A stretch of DNA of 64,000 nucleotides, from assembly GCA_963575745.1 (NCBI GenBank), contig CAUYUJ010019276.1, positions 85,001-149,000 of the forward strand, given 5' to 3'. How positions within the stretch are numbered: position 1 is the stretch's first letter; the number at the start of each line of letters is the position of its first letter. Below the pieces are notes generated by a model, which was given only the letters and a program-made list of their open reading frames with translations, did not search any database and had not been told where the DNA came from. The position numbers and the translations under genes are program-made. Shown piece by piece: positions 10,476 to 25,757 of this stretch. The stretch comes from Prorocentrum cordatum. Taxonomy: Eukaryota; Sar; Dinophyceae; Prorocentrales; Prorocentraceae.

Positions 10476-10942
10476 TTTAATCACTTAGGGGTGAGGACGA
10501 AAAATCGATAACATCAACGGTCAGTCTAGTGGGAGGACGCTGCCCATCGGAGTAGGGGGGGGGGGCTCGTGAAGGGCACTGTTTGGGAGGATTGGGAAGC
10601 GGCCTCGTGAAGGACAGCATCAGGGGGGGCTCGGATGGGCCCACAGTTTGACCCTTTATTGTTCACGAGCGAGGGGGGCAGCAGCACCGATAAGCCGGCA
10701 TCGGAGGCACGCGCGTGTATGGAATGCTTGTATGACCTTAATGAGGAATGATTGTATGGCCGTATGCTACGGGAAGATTGACTTATGAGGATTGTTTGTC
10801 TGGCCTTATGAGGAATGCTTGCGTGCTCATCCTGGTGTGAAGAGGAACGGTTGTATGTACTTGTGAGGAGTGGACGCGGGACGGTAGGGTGTATAGCCAC
10901 AGTGACAAACGAAAACGAAAATATACAAGGGGGTTCAATCAA

Positions 10943-10964
10943 TCCGTAACCGTTTTGGCTCAAA
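10943..10964 (+). other. Relic of the dinoflagellate spliced leader encoded in DNA
   Basis: The 22 bases match the known 22-nt dinoflagellate spliced-leader exon at 19 positions, differing at positions 7 (A for G), 10 (G for A) and 22 (A for G). The segment CCGTTTTGGCTCAAA is recognisable. The leader is normally added to mRNA by trans-splicing and is not encoded next to genes. Its presence 16 bases before ATG 10,981 indicates that a trans-spliced mRNA was copied back into the genome. Confidence 0.75.
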
Positions 10965-10980
10965 ATATTATCCTGGCAGC

Positions 10981-13900
10981 ATGGTCGATCCCAGAATTCG
11001 ATTAGATGATTGGTTGGCTTCAGATGGTTCTTCCAGCTGCGACGGCTTGTTCGAACATATTGATGTCAGCAGTGAGCTCGTCGAGGATTTCGGGCAATCT
11101 GTTGCAGCAGCTGGTCCTGAGCAGGACGTTGATGAATTATTGATTGGATGGGTGTCTCCCGCCAGTGAGAGTGGCGGACGGCCAGACGGGGGGGAGGAGC
11201 CACCAGAACCAGATGCGGAGCCGCGTGCGCAGTATCAATTGCTCAGCCCGTCTTGGAAGCAGCCCGCCCAACAGCTTCGGAAAGTGCGCCTCCTGCTCCA
11301 GCCGTCGTGTCCGTCAGGGTTGCCAGGGAAATGTTGAAGGAGATCGCAGAACAATCAAAACGTCTCGTGGAAAGTGCGTCGGGCCAGTCACGCTGCCTGC
11401 TGCCAGAAATTGCGGATTTGAGTGAAAGCGGCGCCCACCCACCCCCACCCCCCGATGAGCCTGCTCCAGGGAGTGCAGACCAGCCCAGTCGGCCGCTGCC
11501 AGATAGCCATCGGATTCTCAGTGGGACGCCCAAGGTATTCGCCAGCATCGTGAAACTCATGGCGAGTGGGGGCCTGGACCGCATACCCAAATATATGAAT
11601 TTCGGCAAGGTCGTGGGTGATATCGTGTCCAGGCGGTGCGCATGGCTGAAAGTCAACACGTACACTGATCATGCTAAGCGGTTGGGTGTCTCCAGACGAG
11701 TATTGCTTTCCACAGCCTCCCGATTGGCATGCATCTCGCGGTTGCTGTTTTATTGGTAGATGCGGGATAACATCACTAAGCTATGTGAGACTGTAGTGGC
11801 AGCTGCCGACGGGGTACTGCATACTCTATCTACGTGCTGGCGGTGCGACGAAACCCCAATGGAAATGACGCTCATCGACCAGGATCGGTTGCACGGTCTG
11901 CCCGACGAGGTCTTGGAGAGGCTCGAGCAGGTGCCCAATGATGCCACTAACACGGTTGGCGAACGGGACACCAGTGTTGCTAAGTTATTGCAGTCCGAGA
12001 TCGTGGTCGGGGCATTGGTTCACATGCGTTCGAAATGGGTCTTATTCGCATTGATGCCGCCCTTGCCCCTTCTGTGCATGTCCCGAACGACAGCATCGAG
12101 TTTCTACTTGTGTTCAGACTTGTTGCAGCAGCTGTTGAACTTGGATGACGTTGGCCCGAAGTTCAAGCGGCAGCAGCGGTGCGTGGCCAGCGACGGGGGC
12201 CAAGCTATCGAACGGGCTGAGCGAGCACGAGCACTTACACGAGAAAAGGGGGCTGCCGCTGCTGCTCTTCGCACGAGTGTTTCGTGCGCAAGTGCTGTAA
12301 TGCGAGGGGATATGTATGCGGCCTGATGAAGCCAGTCGTGTCCAAACTGAAGCACGTGTCCTTGTCGCTATCGTTTCAGAACCACTTGAAGACATTTCGC
12401 GGTGCGATTCGTCGCGCGCTCTGCGAGGCGACCATCGTGAGGCACGCCCTGAGCCTTCGCGAGTCTCTGTGGAACGTTCGAGCGTTGAACAGTGCATTAC
12501 CCGATGCGCCAGGTAATGCTTTTCGCAGGAGTGAGTTGCTTGCGCTGTTCAACGGGCCCTGGGAATATTGCAAAGGACAGGTAATCGTGCACTCGACTGG
12601 GGGCGGGAGCGACGATGCCATCATCAAGCAGCTTGTTACCAGAGGGACCCGAGCATTCGTCTGGAACGGCCCTGGATCATTCCCCAGCCGCAACTGGACT
12701 CATTGCGAAGATGCCGTCCAATGGATCTGCATTATGGAATTGGTTTTCGGCGTGTTCTCCACCGCGTATCGGGATTATGCGGAAACGCTTTGCAGCATTC
12801 CCAGGCGTGCTTGCCGCGGGCCGCCTGCCGTGGGCGACGCCGCCGACGATGGCGATCGGTCATTACCATTACCTCTCGAGGACGCCCTTGGAGAGGAGGG
12901 TGATTGTGAGAGAGCCGAGGGCATCGATGGCGACATTGAGCCCGACGTCAAGATGCCAGACCATGAGGAGAAAAAGGACGACGTCAACGCCGAAGAGGAA
13001 CACATGAGGGAGCCACACATATTTCGACGGTCAGTATGCGAATGAATTGATTCTGGCAGCGTGCTTGCCGATAGCGCTGCCTTGTTCATAATCCTTGTCC
13101 CGCACATCAATGTCATGGAGAAACTGTTGTACATTGCTGGAGATATATGGGAGAATGAGCAAAAGGATATCGAGTCCAGAGCTGCTCGCCAGGAGGGTCC
13201 AACAAGCGGCGTCGACTTGGGCTCCGTTCCGAAGCGGGACCTTCGGCTACCTTTGGCGTGCGGCGGCATCGTGGAGAGTGCGCTCATCGACGAGACGTTG
13301 AGGCTGATGTCATATTCAGATGCATGGCAAATTATTCCAGCAACGCACATGACCAATGAGTGGCAGGCCAAGGTGTTTATGATGCTGTCGCGCGGCCTCT
13401 GCATCATGCACGAGCTGCGCATTGATCATAGCAATTATCCGTACAGGACGTTCGGGATCACCAGCAACCCTGAGCTCGCAACAGAGGTGGTGAGAGATGC
13501 CGAGTGCGGTAAACGGATGGATGCATGGTCTATGCAGTTTGTTCTTTTCCACGATAGGGAGTTGCTTTCGCCCAGTGCCCAGGCCGACCTGGGGAGCGCT
13601 GCGCTTCTCATGGCAGACGAGACAGTTCAAATCGAATACCGCCATCAGGAAAAAACATGCGTTTCCAGGTGGGGAGGTCCGTGCAACGACGAGTTGTTGA
13701 TATGTATGGCCTGAACACATATGGGATCAATGAGCAGTTGGAGGCTGCGGCCAGGGGCTGGTGGGGGCATAAATCGATTGCCAGAGCCGAGCGTGGACGC
13801 GCCGCCAGTGGGGGCGGCGACAACGACCAGGGCCACCAGGACCAGGGCGAACCGAAGCCGAAGTCTCGCAAGCTATCGTCCTGGGACGCCTTTCGTGGCG

Positions 13901-14892
13901 AACAGACGGCGGGGCTGCAGGGGGCGACTCGCCCATCATGCAGGGAGTTGTCCGAGAGGTACGCGGAGCTCGATGAAGAGGGCCCCCAGAAATACAAGGA
14001 GTTGGCAGAGAAAGCCAACGATGCACGGGACGCAAGGAACATGAGGCCGCTCGGCGGTGGCGGCGGTGCGCGGCCGCGCGCCGCCCCCGCGCTTGAGGCT
14101 CGCCAGTCGTCGGATATGCAGCTGGCGCTCCTCGGCCCAGATCAGCTCGTTGCGAGAGGTCGAGAAGCACGGCAGGCGCTTCGGAGGTGTCGTGCTTCCG
14201 CGCTGGCATCATCCGAGGCCGATGCCGCCGAGAATGCTTCGTGGGAGACCTCGCCGACTGGCCCCCTGGCGGCGCTCGAAGGCGTATATCCTCACCACCT
14301 CCGCCGTGATCACGGTGGTGGGGGCGCTGAAGATTGGAGCTCCATGCTTGGGCGACGCTTGTGCATGATGTCTGCGAGGTTCCCGCAGTGCAGGATGATG
14401 GCGGGACAGATTGCCTCTTTGAGAGCGCGCGGCGGCAACCGTGACGTGTCTCTTGCGCTTGGCCTTGTCGACGCTACGTGCGACGCATTGTGCAGGGTGG
14501 TGCAGGACAGCGTCGTGCCAGAGGTTGCAAGAGCAACGCCTCCCCCACTGGCGACTTATCTATGCAGGGCTGCTAATCGCCGTCTGTGCAACCCGTTCGG
14601 TAGGAACTCCGAGCGCATACGGAAGAACATAGAGAAGGCATCTAAAGCATTCCAGCACGGGGCGGGCGATGATGCATCCATCGCTCGCGGCGAAGTCGTC
14701 GCCATGTTCATCGGCGGGGCTTTCCGCTCAGACATCCCGAACCAGCTCGGGGACACGCTGGACTTCTTCCTCGCCCGCGCGGGGCCCCAGAAGCTCAAGC
14801 CGTGCAGGCTTAGTTGGGGCCGACTTGTTCAGGACAGGCAGGGGTTGCATGATCGGGGCAATCAGCATTGCAAGCAACCGATGAGTGAATGA
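10981..14892 (+). pseudogene. Frame-broken retroposed gene, transposase-like core with HMG-box-like segment
   Basis: A long coding relic begins 16 bases after the spliced-leader relic. Its frame runs as frame 1 (10,981 to about 11,230), frame 3 (about 11,230-12,245, with TAG at 11,757), frame 2 (about 12,250-13,690, with TGA at 13,043), then frame 1 to TGA at 14,890. The shift near 12,246 sits in GAAAAGGGGG. No intron is needed. The order of a CDETP motif (Asp 11,847), a SDGGQA motif (Asp 12,192) and an IEYRH motif (Glu 13,634) resembles a DDE/RNase H-type triad; this is inference. The segment 13,870-14,040 (SSWDAF, ELSERYAELDEE, KYKELAEKA) resembles an HMG box. I recall similar layouts in lineage-specific high-copy dinoflagellate proteins but cannot confirm it here. 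Two in-frame stops and three frame changes argue for a dead copy. Confidence 0.65.
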
Positions 14893-14912
14893 GTGATGCA
14901 GGGTTAATGATG

Positions 14913-14951
<39 letters not shown>

Positions 14952-15625
14952 AGGGCGTTTTCAGGAGTAGGGGAACGGGGGGGGGGGGGTCGGAGAGACA
15001 AGCGCATGTGTGTGATGTGCCTCAGCCTCACCAGCGATTAGCTAGCTAGCACAGCACCCGGGCACTCGGGCAACGATTTGCTCGTCGGGAGGGGGCCTGG
15101 ATGGGGCATGCTGACAGGTCTTTGTATGATTAACTCTTGCATTGCATCCCAGTCGCCCCGCTCCAAATGCCAGCGGGCCCCCCACCCAACAACGCAGCTC
15201 AAATCACAAGTGCATGTCGGGCCCCGAAAGAAAACCACGGGAGTGCCTCAGGATCCCCCGCCATCGCATCTATCCTCACACTCGCCCTCATATTGGCTTC
15301 TCGCGCCCTCTCCCTGGGCAAGAGCCCGAGCATTGGTGTCCCGCTCTCCCGCGGCGGGGTGCAGGAGCGAGCGGGGGCGAGCGCCGAGTAGGTGGACGCG
15401 CATGCGCGAGCTCCGACGCCAACCCCCTCGCCTTCATCACCTCACCCCCCTCCGACTCCATCCTTATCTTCCGCCCTCCCTCCTCGGCTCTCCGCTATCC
15501 CTCCTTCGCCCCTCCATTGTCATCCCCCTTGATTGCGTCATTCCTTCCCCGCGCCCTTGCCTCCCATGTCAAACCGTCGCCTCCTCTCTCATACCGAGCC
15601 CTCGCCGGCGTCCATGATGTCTAGC
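14893..15625. other. Gap between coding relics, with a poly-G tract
   Basis: A G run of about 35 bases at 14,916-14,950 and a second of about 10 at 14,979 are followed by C-rich single-copy sequence. No supported gene. It may be 3' untranslated sequence of the upstream relic, or an insertion separating it from the relic at 15,626. Confidence 0.5.
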
Positions 15626-16542
15626 CCCCCCCCGCCCTCGTGGGGAGGACGATGGCGATCGTCGGCTGGATTGCGCCGCTCTGGACGGAGCTCGTCTCGA
15701 GGATAAGCTGCCACTGGAAGGTCGCCGTCTTCCCGTGCTTGCTCAGTTAGGCAACCATGCTCCTGTCCAGTTGCAGGAGCGTTTCGACCAGTCGATGTAT
15801 TGGGAAGTTGTTTTCTGGGATGTGAGCTTGAGGCGCGAGCGCGTCGGTGTTTTCAGGCCGTCTCGCTTCGAAGTTTACTTTCGTGATTGCACGATTTTTC
15901 TAACATCTGGGACCCTAGGAAATTCAAGAGGGAACGGCTGGCAGCGAGGGCTCTAAATGGGCGGCAGAGGCTAGTTCTTCCGAGCCAGGTGATGGATCGG
16001 ATCATGCCCCACGTCCTCAGCCGTCGTCCGACGAGGACACTTTTTTCGATGAAGTCGCTTGGGAGTTGTTCCGGTCGCCCTCTGCATGCGGGGGCGAGGG
16101 GGGCCACGGCGCTGCCCCTACCCCTCCCATCGGGCCTCAGGGCAGCGAGGGCGAATGTCCCCTCCGCGAGGCAGCGGCGCCAGAGCCTCCGTTGCCACCT
16201 CCCCTCGCGCCTCCTGCCGCCCCTCCAGCAAGTTCCTCGGGTGGTTCGTTTTTCCAGTTGCGCCTGGGCATGCTTGACGTGCAGCGCGCCCCCTCTAAGC
16301 GGTCGAAGTGCACCGTATGTGGTGAATTTATTCCACTGCGGGGTTTGCGCTTGGAGGTTTCCGTGGCCCAGAGGAAGCCAGCATGTTATCGGCACGTCGT
16401 TTGCGCCGCGTTCGATAATACCCCGCACCCTGAAGGTAGCGTTCGCATCGTCCAAGACGCCAGAGGGCGCGATGTGTGGACTGAGAGCGAGATTGCCGAT
16501 ATCGATGCGTGCATTGCGAGGCTGAGGAGGCCTCCAGCATAG
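15626..16542 (+). pseudogene. Coding relic with PARP-type zinc-finger-like motif
   Basis: Two overlapping open frames. Frame 3 is open from about 15,626 to 15,956 (reads DDGDRRLDCAALDGARLEDK and then QLQERFDQSMYWEVVFWDV). Frame 1 is open from 15,919 to TAG 16,540. The second frame carries acidic and proline-rich sequence, then CTVCGEFIPLRGLRLEV followed by KPACYRHVVC at about 16,309-16,410: C-x2-C then H-x3-C with a G-x-LR core, as in PARP-type zinc fingers. It ends in a helical tail. The frame change could be a mutation or an intron ending at CTAACATCTGGGACCCTAG (15,918), which looks like a branch and acceptor. It may be the 3' part of the upstream retroposed gene; that is inference. Confidence 0.5.
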
Positions 16543-17420
16543 TGCGCGCGTGTACTGTCACTGTTGCTTTCTGTGCTTTGATACTGACAAGGTAAATGTG
16601 ATTCGTGTTACCCCCTGCCATCGGTCCATTGTCACCCCCCCCCCCGTCTGGGTTGATCCCCGCGCGCGGCGCGGGAGGCGGGGGGCGTCGATGCATCGTG
16701 CAATGTTGTATTAGCAGCCCTTTCTTTGGCACCCAGGGCACACGTCTTATCGTGAGTTTCACATCCAGGGTGAGCCGTCCATAACGCATGAGTCGATTGC
16801 TCATTTGCTCGCATGTAATCACTCCGTGCTCGCTGGCGGGAACACCTCAACAGCTCATAAGTTCACAATTGCGTGGCAACATCTCCTGAACAGCAATCTC
16901 GTTGGGGCCGCATTTGAGTGGGGGAACTATCGTTTGAAATACTTGACGCTTCGCGCGCCGAGAGCGGCGACATACGACCAGTCCCAGTGGCAGCTACTGA
17001 ACCCATGATGGGCCCCTGGTGGTCGCCCGTCACTGCCCGTCGCCGCCGCCAGGCGCCACTTGCATTGCTTTGCGCTGTATTGCGTCGGGATGCAAATCAT
17101 TTCAATGTATTGCGCTGCTCCTCGTGTTCTTGCACTGCGTTGCTATGCTTAGCATTGCAGTGCGTTGCTTATCAGTGTTCTAAGTTGCCTTGCGTCGTTT
17201 GTTGAGGCGCTGCAATGCATGGCATCGAATTGCACAACATTTCTTTGCGTTGCACCTTCCCGCGCTTTTTTTTCGACTCGGCACATAGATTGCATGGGAT
17301 GCATGCAGTTCTCCACGTCTCTGGCACCACATATACTACACCACCTTTACTGCGCCGCAGATTGCACCGCATAGATTGCACCAGCCTCCCCCTTCCTCCC
17401 CCGCCTTCCCTCCTCTCCCC
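16543..17420. repeat. Intergenic sequence with degenerate TTGCA/TTGCG repeat
   Basis: From 17,050 to 17,265 the sequence is built from degenerate TTGCATTGCG/TTGCGTTGCA-like pentamers. A similar block occurs at 52,740-52,830. The rest (16,543-17,049) is single-copy-like, with a short C run near 16,640 and no supported gene. Confidence 0.5.
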
Positions 17421-17425
17421 ACCTC

Positions 17426-18199
17426 GTGGCCGCGTCGGCCCACGCCATCCAGCTGCCGCTCCCGCCGCGGCCGTCGCGGCGGCCCCGCGTGCGGGCGCAG
17501 CAGCCCGTTGTGGTGCCGCCGCCAAAGTGTGATCGTGCTCAGCGTGCGCCGAGTGCGCCGAGTGCGCTGTCGCCCGCCCTCCCGCCAGCCTGGCGTCCGC
17601 GGACGAAGGCGGCGCCGCCGCTTAAGCCGCTTGCGCCGAGTGCGCCGTTGTTCCACGCCCCACCGCGTGCGCCGGGCGCGCTGCCGCGCCAATGCGCGCC
17701 CGCCACTCCGCCACTCCGCGGAGCTGGCATCGCCGAGGGGCCAGCGAGGGCGCACGCCCCGCATGGCGGCTGCGATTTCCAAGTGGGGCCAGCGGTGGCG
17801 CCTCGCCCTGCTGGCGACCGTTCGCGCAGCACTGGTCGCGAGCCTCGCGGTCAGTCGCGGGGCCCCGCGCAGCAGCCAGGGTCGAGGATGCAGTTCGTGC
17901 CCGACGATGATGGGCTCGACGTCGTCGACAACAACGGTGATTGTGTGCGGGTCAGCGCCGCGCTCGTCCGTCGTTGGCAGGAGGTTGACTACTTGTTTTT
18001 TGATTTCAAGCGCCTTTCGGGCGAGTGCAGCAAGCGTTCGAGCGGGCTCGACATGCTCGCCGAGAAGTGCGACTCAGCTTTCGACAAATGGCGCACCGCT
18101 GAGGTGGCGGCCGATGCCGCCAGCCAGTACCTCCCGCAGGAGGTCAGGCGTGATGTCCGCCACCGTGTGCGGGCTCACGGCGGCCGAGATAATCATTGA
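17426..18199 (+). CDS. Hypothetical protein or exon, charged helical C-terminus
   Basis: An open frame ends at TGA 18,197. The first ATG of the credible part is 17,888 (MQFVPDDDGLDVVDNNG), giving 103 residues. Upstream to 17,426 the frame stays open but is proline/alanine rich and has only a GTG start, so that part may be non-coding or an exon entered by splicing. The C-terminal part (VRRWQEVDYLFFDFKRL, LAEKCDSAFDKWRTAEVAAD) is amphipathic and probably helical or coiled-coil. A GT donor after GCAGGAG near 18,140 is plausible, so this may be one exon of a larger gene. I do not recognise the family. Confidence 0.4.
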   Translation: MAASAHAIQLPLPPRPSRRPRVRAQQPVVVPPPKCDRAQRAPSAPSALSPALPPAWRPRTKAAPPLKPLAPSAPLFHAPPRAPGALPRQCAPATPPLRGAGIAEGPARAHAPHGGCDFQVGPAVAPRPAGDRSRSTGREPRGQSRGPAQQPGSRMQFVPDDDGLDVVDNNGDCVRVSAALVRRWQEVDYLFFDFKRLSGECSKRSSGLDMLAEKCDSAFDKWRTAEVAADAASQYLPQEVRRDVRHRVRAHGGRDNH

Positions 18200-19004
18200 G
18201 CGTGCTCTGGGCAAACCTGCAAACCTCCCACCTCCACCTTGCCCTCTCCAGGCGGAGGGGGGGGGGGGAGGAAGGGGGGGGGAGGAGAAGGGCGAGGAGG
18301 AGGAGGAGGAAGAGCAGCAGGAGGAACAGGAGGAGGACAAGGCAGAATCCAGGGCGCATCAGCGATGTTGCTGTACACCCACCAGTCCCATGCCACCTCT
18401 TCATAAGTCCATATATGCGATTCTTTTTCGCACGCAGTCGCAATATGTTTTACACGCGTACGCTTGACACGATGATATGTACTTCGCGGTCGTTTTAATA
18501 CGATACGGCCACATTACGACAGGTTCCTGCTAGGGATGGGGTGGCAGGAATCGGGATGGGGGAGGGGGGGGGGGGGGAGGGGCAGCGGGGGGGTGAGACA
18601 CGGGGTGTTGTGATTCCACAGCGAGGGCCCAACGCCGAAATATGATTCTGAGCATCGCCGATGTTTTCGAACACTGTGGATTAATTGTTACAGCGCAATG
18701 GGGACATAGTCAAACACCAACGTATCCACCATTTGAGGGATTATCATGCAACCATTTTCATGTGACCCACAACGTTACGGGAGCAGTACCATTATGCTTA
18801 CGTATATTATGAGCATGCATGTGCGACAACACTATTCAATCATTGATGTCATGCTGAGTTAATACATTTGCAATAACGATTTGATTTAAACGCAAGTGAC
18901 ATAATCCAGACATTGTTTGGGGCACCATGTATACGTTCACAAGACATCCCTAGGGCATTAAATTTTAAATGCCGAATCATTCTTCGGACATCATGAACGC
19001 GCAT
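18200..19004. other. Intergenic region, AT-richer single-copy sequence
   Basis: GGA and G-run tracts lie at 18,250-18,320 and 18,555-18,590. The remainder is the most balanced-composition DNA in the window, with no long open frame and no repeat I recognise. Confidence 0.5.
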
Positions 19005-22870
<3,866 letters not shown>

Positions 22871-23344
22871 GGGGTGTGGGGGTGGGGGTGGGGGGGGCTT
22901 TCGGAGCCCCGCGGGGCGGGGGCGCGGTGGGCGGCCGCGTCGGGCTGCCCGGCGCGGCCCCGACGCGGCCCAGAGCCTGCGGAGATATATTGGTGTATAC
23001 CCCCGATGAAGACAATTTCCAAAGTCTGCAGCTGGTTCTCCGATGTAAACATGGGGAACCCGCGGTGCTCCTAAAGGCCAGTCTCGGGCCCCCTTCCGAC
23101 GCCAGACAATCGCGGGGCGCGCGCGGGCAACCGCGGGGCTGCCCAGCGCCGCGCCAACGGCGGCCCCTCTCCCCCCCCCCCGTAAGGTTGATAAAACCGT
23201 GTGTGTGTGTGTGTGTGTACCACCTCGGTTTTTGGTTTATTACTTCTGATGTGCTTGCTTTCCTGTTGATTATGCTTTTCGTCATCTCTAAATTGATTGC
23301 TCAAAGGAGTGGAATGCAGGACGATTCCTGTTGTAGCACATTTT

Positions 23345-24162
23345 AAATTGAGTTCTTTTGTGGGGAATTACAAGAAATTCGGTTCAGGGTGAATTACAAA
23401 TTGTTTCCCTTTGTGGCGGATTACAAACGGATTCCTTTTTGTGGAGGATTACAAAAGGATCCCTTTTGTGGAGGATTGCAAAGAAATTCCCTTTGGTGGA
23501 GGAAAACAAAGGGATTCCTTTTGTGGAGGATTACGCATTGATTTCCTTTGAGTGCTATCCTGGAAGTGAACCAGGGGACAAAAGAAAAACAAACGCAGAA
23601 CATATTTGAAAATTAAGAAAATTGCAGGTTTTCAATGATTTTCCAATGTTTTGAAGCAAAAACATATAAAAACACCGCATTTTCACAATCCGAATGCAAA
23701 ACTGATGTGTTTTAATATGGTTTCGGCTTCAAAATATTGGAAATGCGGTGTTTTTATATGTTTTTTTTCAAAACATTGGAAATTCATTGAAAACTTGCAA
23801 TTTTCATAATTTTCAAAGATTTTTTTTTTTTTTTTTCTTTTGTCCCCTGGTTCACTTCCAGGAGAACCTTCAAAGGAAATCAATTTGTAATCCTCCACAC
23901 AAGGAATCCCTTTGTATTCCTCCACCAAGGCGAATCCCTTTGTAATCCCCCCACAAAAGAGATCCTTTTGCAATTCACCACGTAAGGATTCCCTTTTGTG
24001 ATTCGCCACAAAAAGGAATCATCATGTGATCCTCCACAAAAGAAGTCCTTTTGTAATTCTCCACAAAAGGAATCCTTTTGAAATCTGCCACAAAATAAAA
24101 CAATGTGTAGTTCACCACAAAAGGATCCCCTTTTGTAATTCAACAACAAAAGAAATCAATTT
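23345..24162. mobile_element. AT-rich foldback element with tandem repeats in both arms
   Basis: Inverted arms of roughly 350-400 bp meet near 23,710. The outer ends are AAATTGAGTTCTTTTG and CAAAAGAAATCAATTT. Each arm holds about ten 30-40-bp units such as GGATTACAAAAGGATTCC and TTTTGTGGAGG, or their complements. Further in, GTGAACCAGGGGACAAAAG on the left matches CTTTTGTCCCCTGGTTCAC on the right, and AACATATAAAAACACCGCAT matches ATGCGGTGTTTTTATATG around the centre. It is much more AT-rich than its surroundings, which suggests transfer or a distinct element class. No coding sequence is present. Confidence 0.8.
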
Positions 24163-24170
24163 GCAATCCG

Positions 24171-24462
24171 CTAATGTTTGTTTCGGGCCTCCAGAGGCCG
24201 GAGAATCGAGATATTAAGGCTTATTAATCTCTCTGGAACGCGCTTCGGCGCTCACCCACTGGAAGTAAGAGGGGTGCGGAGGAAGAGACGGAGGTGGAGG
24301 CGGAGGGGGAGGAGGAGGAGGAAGAAGGGTAAAGAGAGGATAACTTATGGAATGTGCTATGGGTGCCTAGCCCCAGGGAGTTACTCCCTTAGTCTGGTGG
24401 GCTGTGCTTCCCACTCGATTGTGCTCTGTGAAGCTCATTATGACAACGCATTGCTCCCAGCG
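24171..24462 (+). repeat. Duplicated module, copy 1
   Basis: Starts ATGTTTGTTTCGGGCCTCC, then GGCCGGAGAATCGAG, GGAACGCGCTTCGGCGCTC, a GGA tract, ACTTATGGAA and GGTTACTCCC-like sequence, and ends where the 42-bp minisatellite begins. Copy 2 is at 25,758-26,045, directly repeated. Confidence 0.8.
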
Positions 24463-25612
24463 CATGCTCGTCATCACCATCGTCATCAGCAGAATCTTGA
24501 AACACATGCTCATCATCATCATCATCGTCATCAGCAGCATCTTGAAACACATGCTCGTCGTTACCATCGTCATGGGCAGCATCTTGAGACGAATACTCGT
24601 CATCATCATCATCGTCATCAGCAGCATCTTGAAACACATACTCGTCATCATCGTCATCGTTATCATCAGCATCTTGAAGCACATGCTCGTCATCACCATC
24701 GTCATCAGCAGCATCTTGAAACATATGCTGGTCAGCGCCATCGTCATCAGCAGCATCTTGAAACACATGCTCGTCAACACCACGGTCATCAGCAGCATCT
24801 TGAAACACATGCTCGTCATCGCCATCGTCATCAGCAGCGCATTGAAACACATGCTCGTCATCGCCATCATCAGCAACATCTTGAAACACATGCTCGTCAT
24901 CACCATCATCGTCAGCAGCATCTTGTAACACATGCTCGTCATCATCATCATCGTCATCAGCAGCATCTTGAAACACATACTCGTCATCATCGCCATCGTC
25001 ATCAGTAGCATCTTGAAACACATGCTCGTCATCATCATCGTCGTCAGCAGCATCTTGAAACACGCGCTCGTCATCGCCATTGTCATCAGCAGCATCTTGA
25101 AACACATGCTCGTCATCACCATCGTCATCAGCAGCATCTTGAAACACATGCTCGTCATCACCATCGTCATCAGCAGCATCTTGAAAAAAGTTCTCGTCAT
25201 CACCATCGTCATCAGCAGCATCTTGAAACGCATGCTCGTCATCACCATCGTCATCAGCAGCATCTTGAAACACATGCTCGTCATCACCATCGTCATCAGC
25301 AGCATCTTGAAACAAATGCTTGTCATCATCATCGTCATCGGCAGCATCTTGAAACACATACTCGTCATCACCATCGTCATCAGCAACATCTTGAAATACG
25401 TACTTGTCATCACCATCGTCATCAGCAGCATCTTGAAACACATACTCGTCACCATCATCGTCATCAGCAGCATTTTGAAACACATACTCGTCATCACCAT
25501 TGTCATCAGCAGCGTCTTGTAACACATACTCGTCACCGCCATCGTCATCGCCATCACCTTCAAAGGAATGCGTGTTGCCACCGTCGTTATCAGCAGCATC
25601 TTGAAACACGCG
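24463..25612. repeat. 42-bp minisatellite, about 27 copies
   Basis: The unit is roughly AGCAGCATCTTGAAACAC then ATGCTCGTCATCACCATC then GTCATC. Length 42 is a multiple of three, so frames persist for the whole array. On the minus strand one frame reads a 14-residue acidic unit (DDGDDEHVFQDAAD) for 406 residues, and another a methionine-rich unit. Both are open, and the plus strand is open too, so the frames look passive rather than selected. Confidence 0.85.
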
Positions 25613-25757
25613 CTTATCGTCGCAATGGCCTTCGGAATCCCTTGCGAAGCATAATCGTTATCATCATTGTCATAACCTGCCAGCAGATTCTATGTGTAGT
25701 TTATCACATAATGACTTTTGTTGTTACCCGCTGCAAAACAACTAATACGGTAATTCG

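Noticed and set aside
11757-11759. In-frame TAG read as a reassigned codon
   Set aside because: Dinoflagellate nuclear genes use the standard code, and the same relic also has frame changes and a TGA, so decay is the simpler explanation.
24367-25609. Minus-strand frames of 406 and 410 residues in the 42-bp array
   Set aside because: Two minus frames and a plus frame are all open over the same array, as expected from a 42-bp unit without stops. Kept only as a repeat, with the coding possibility noted as a finding.
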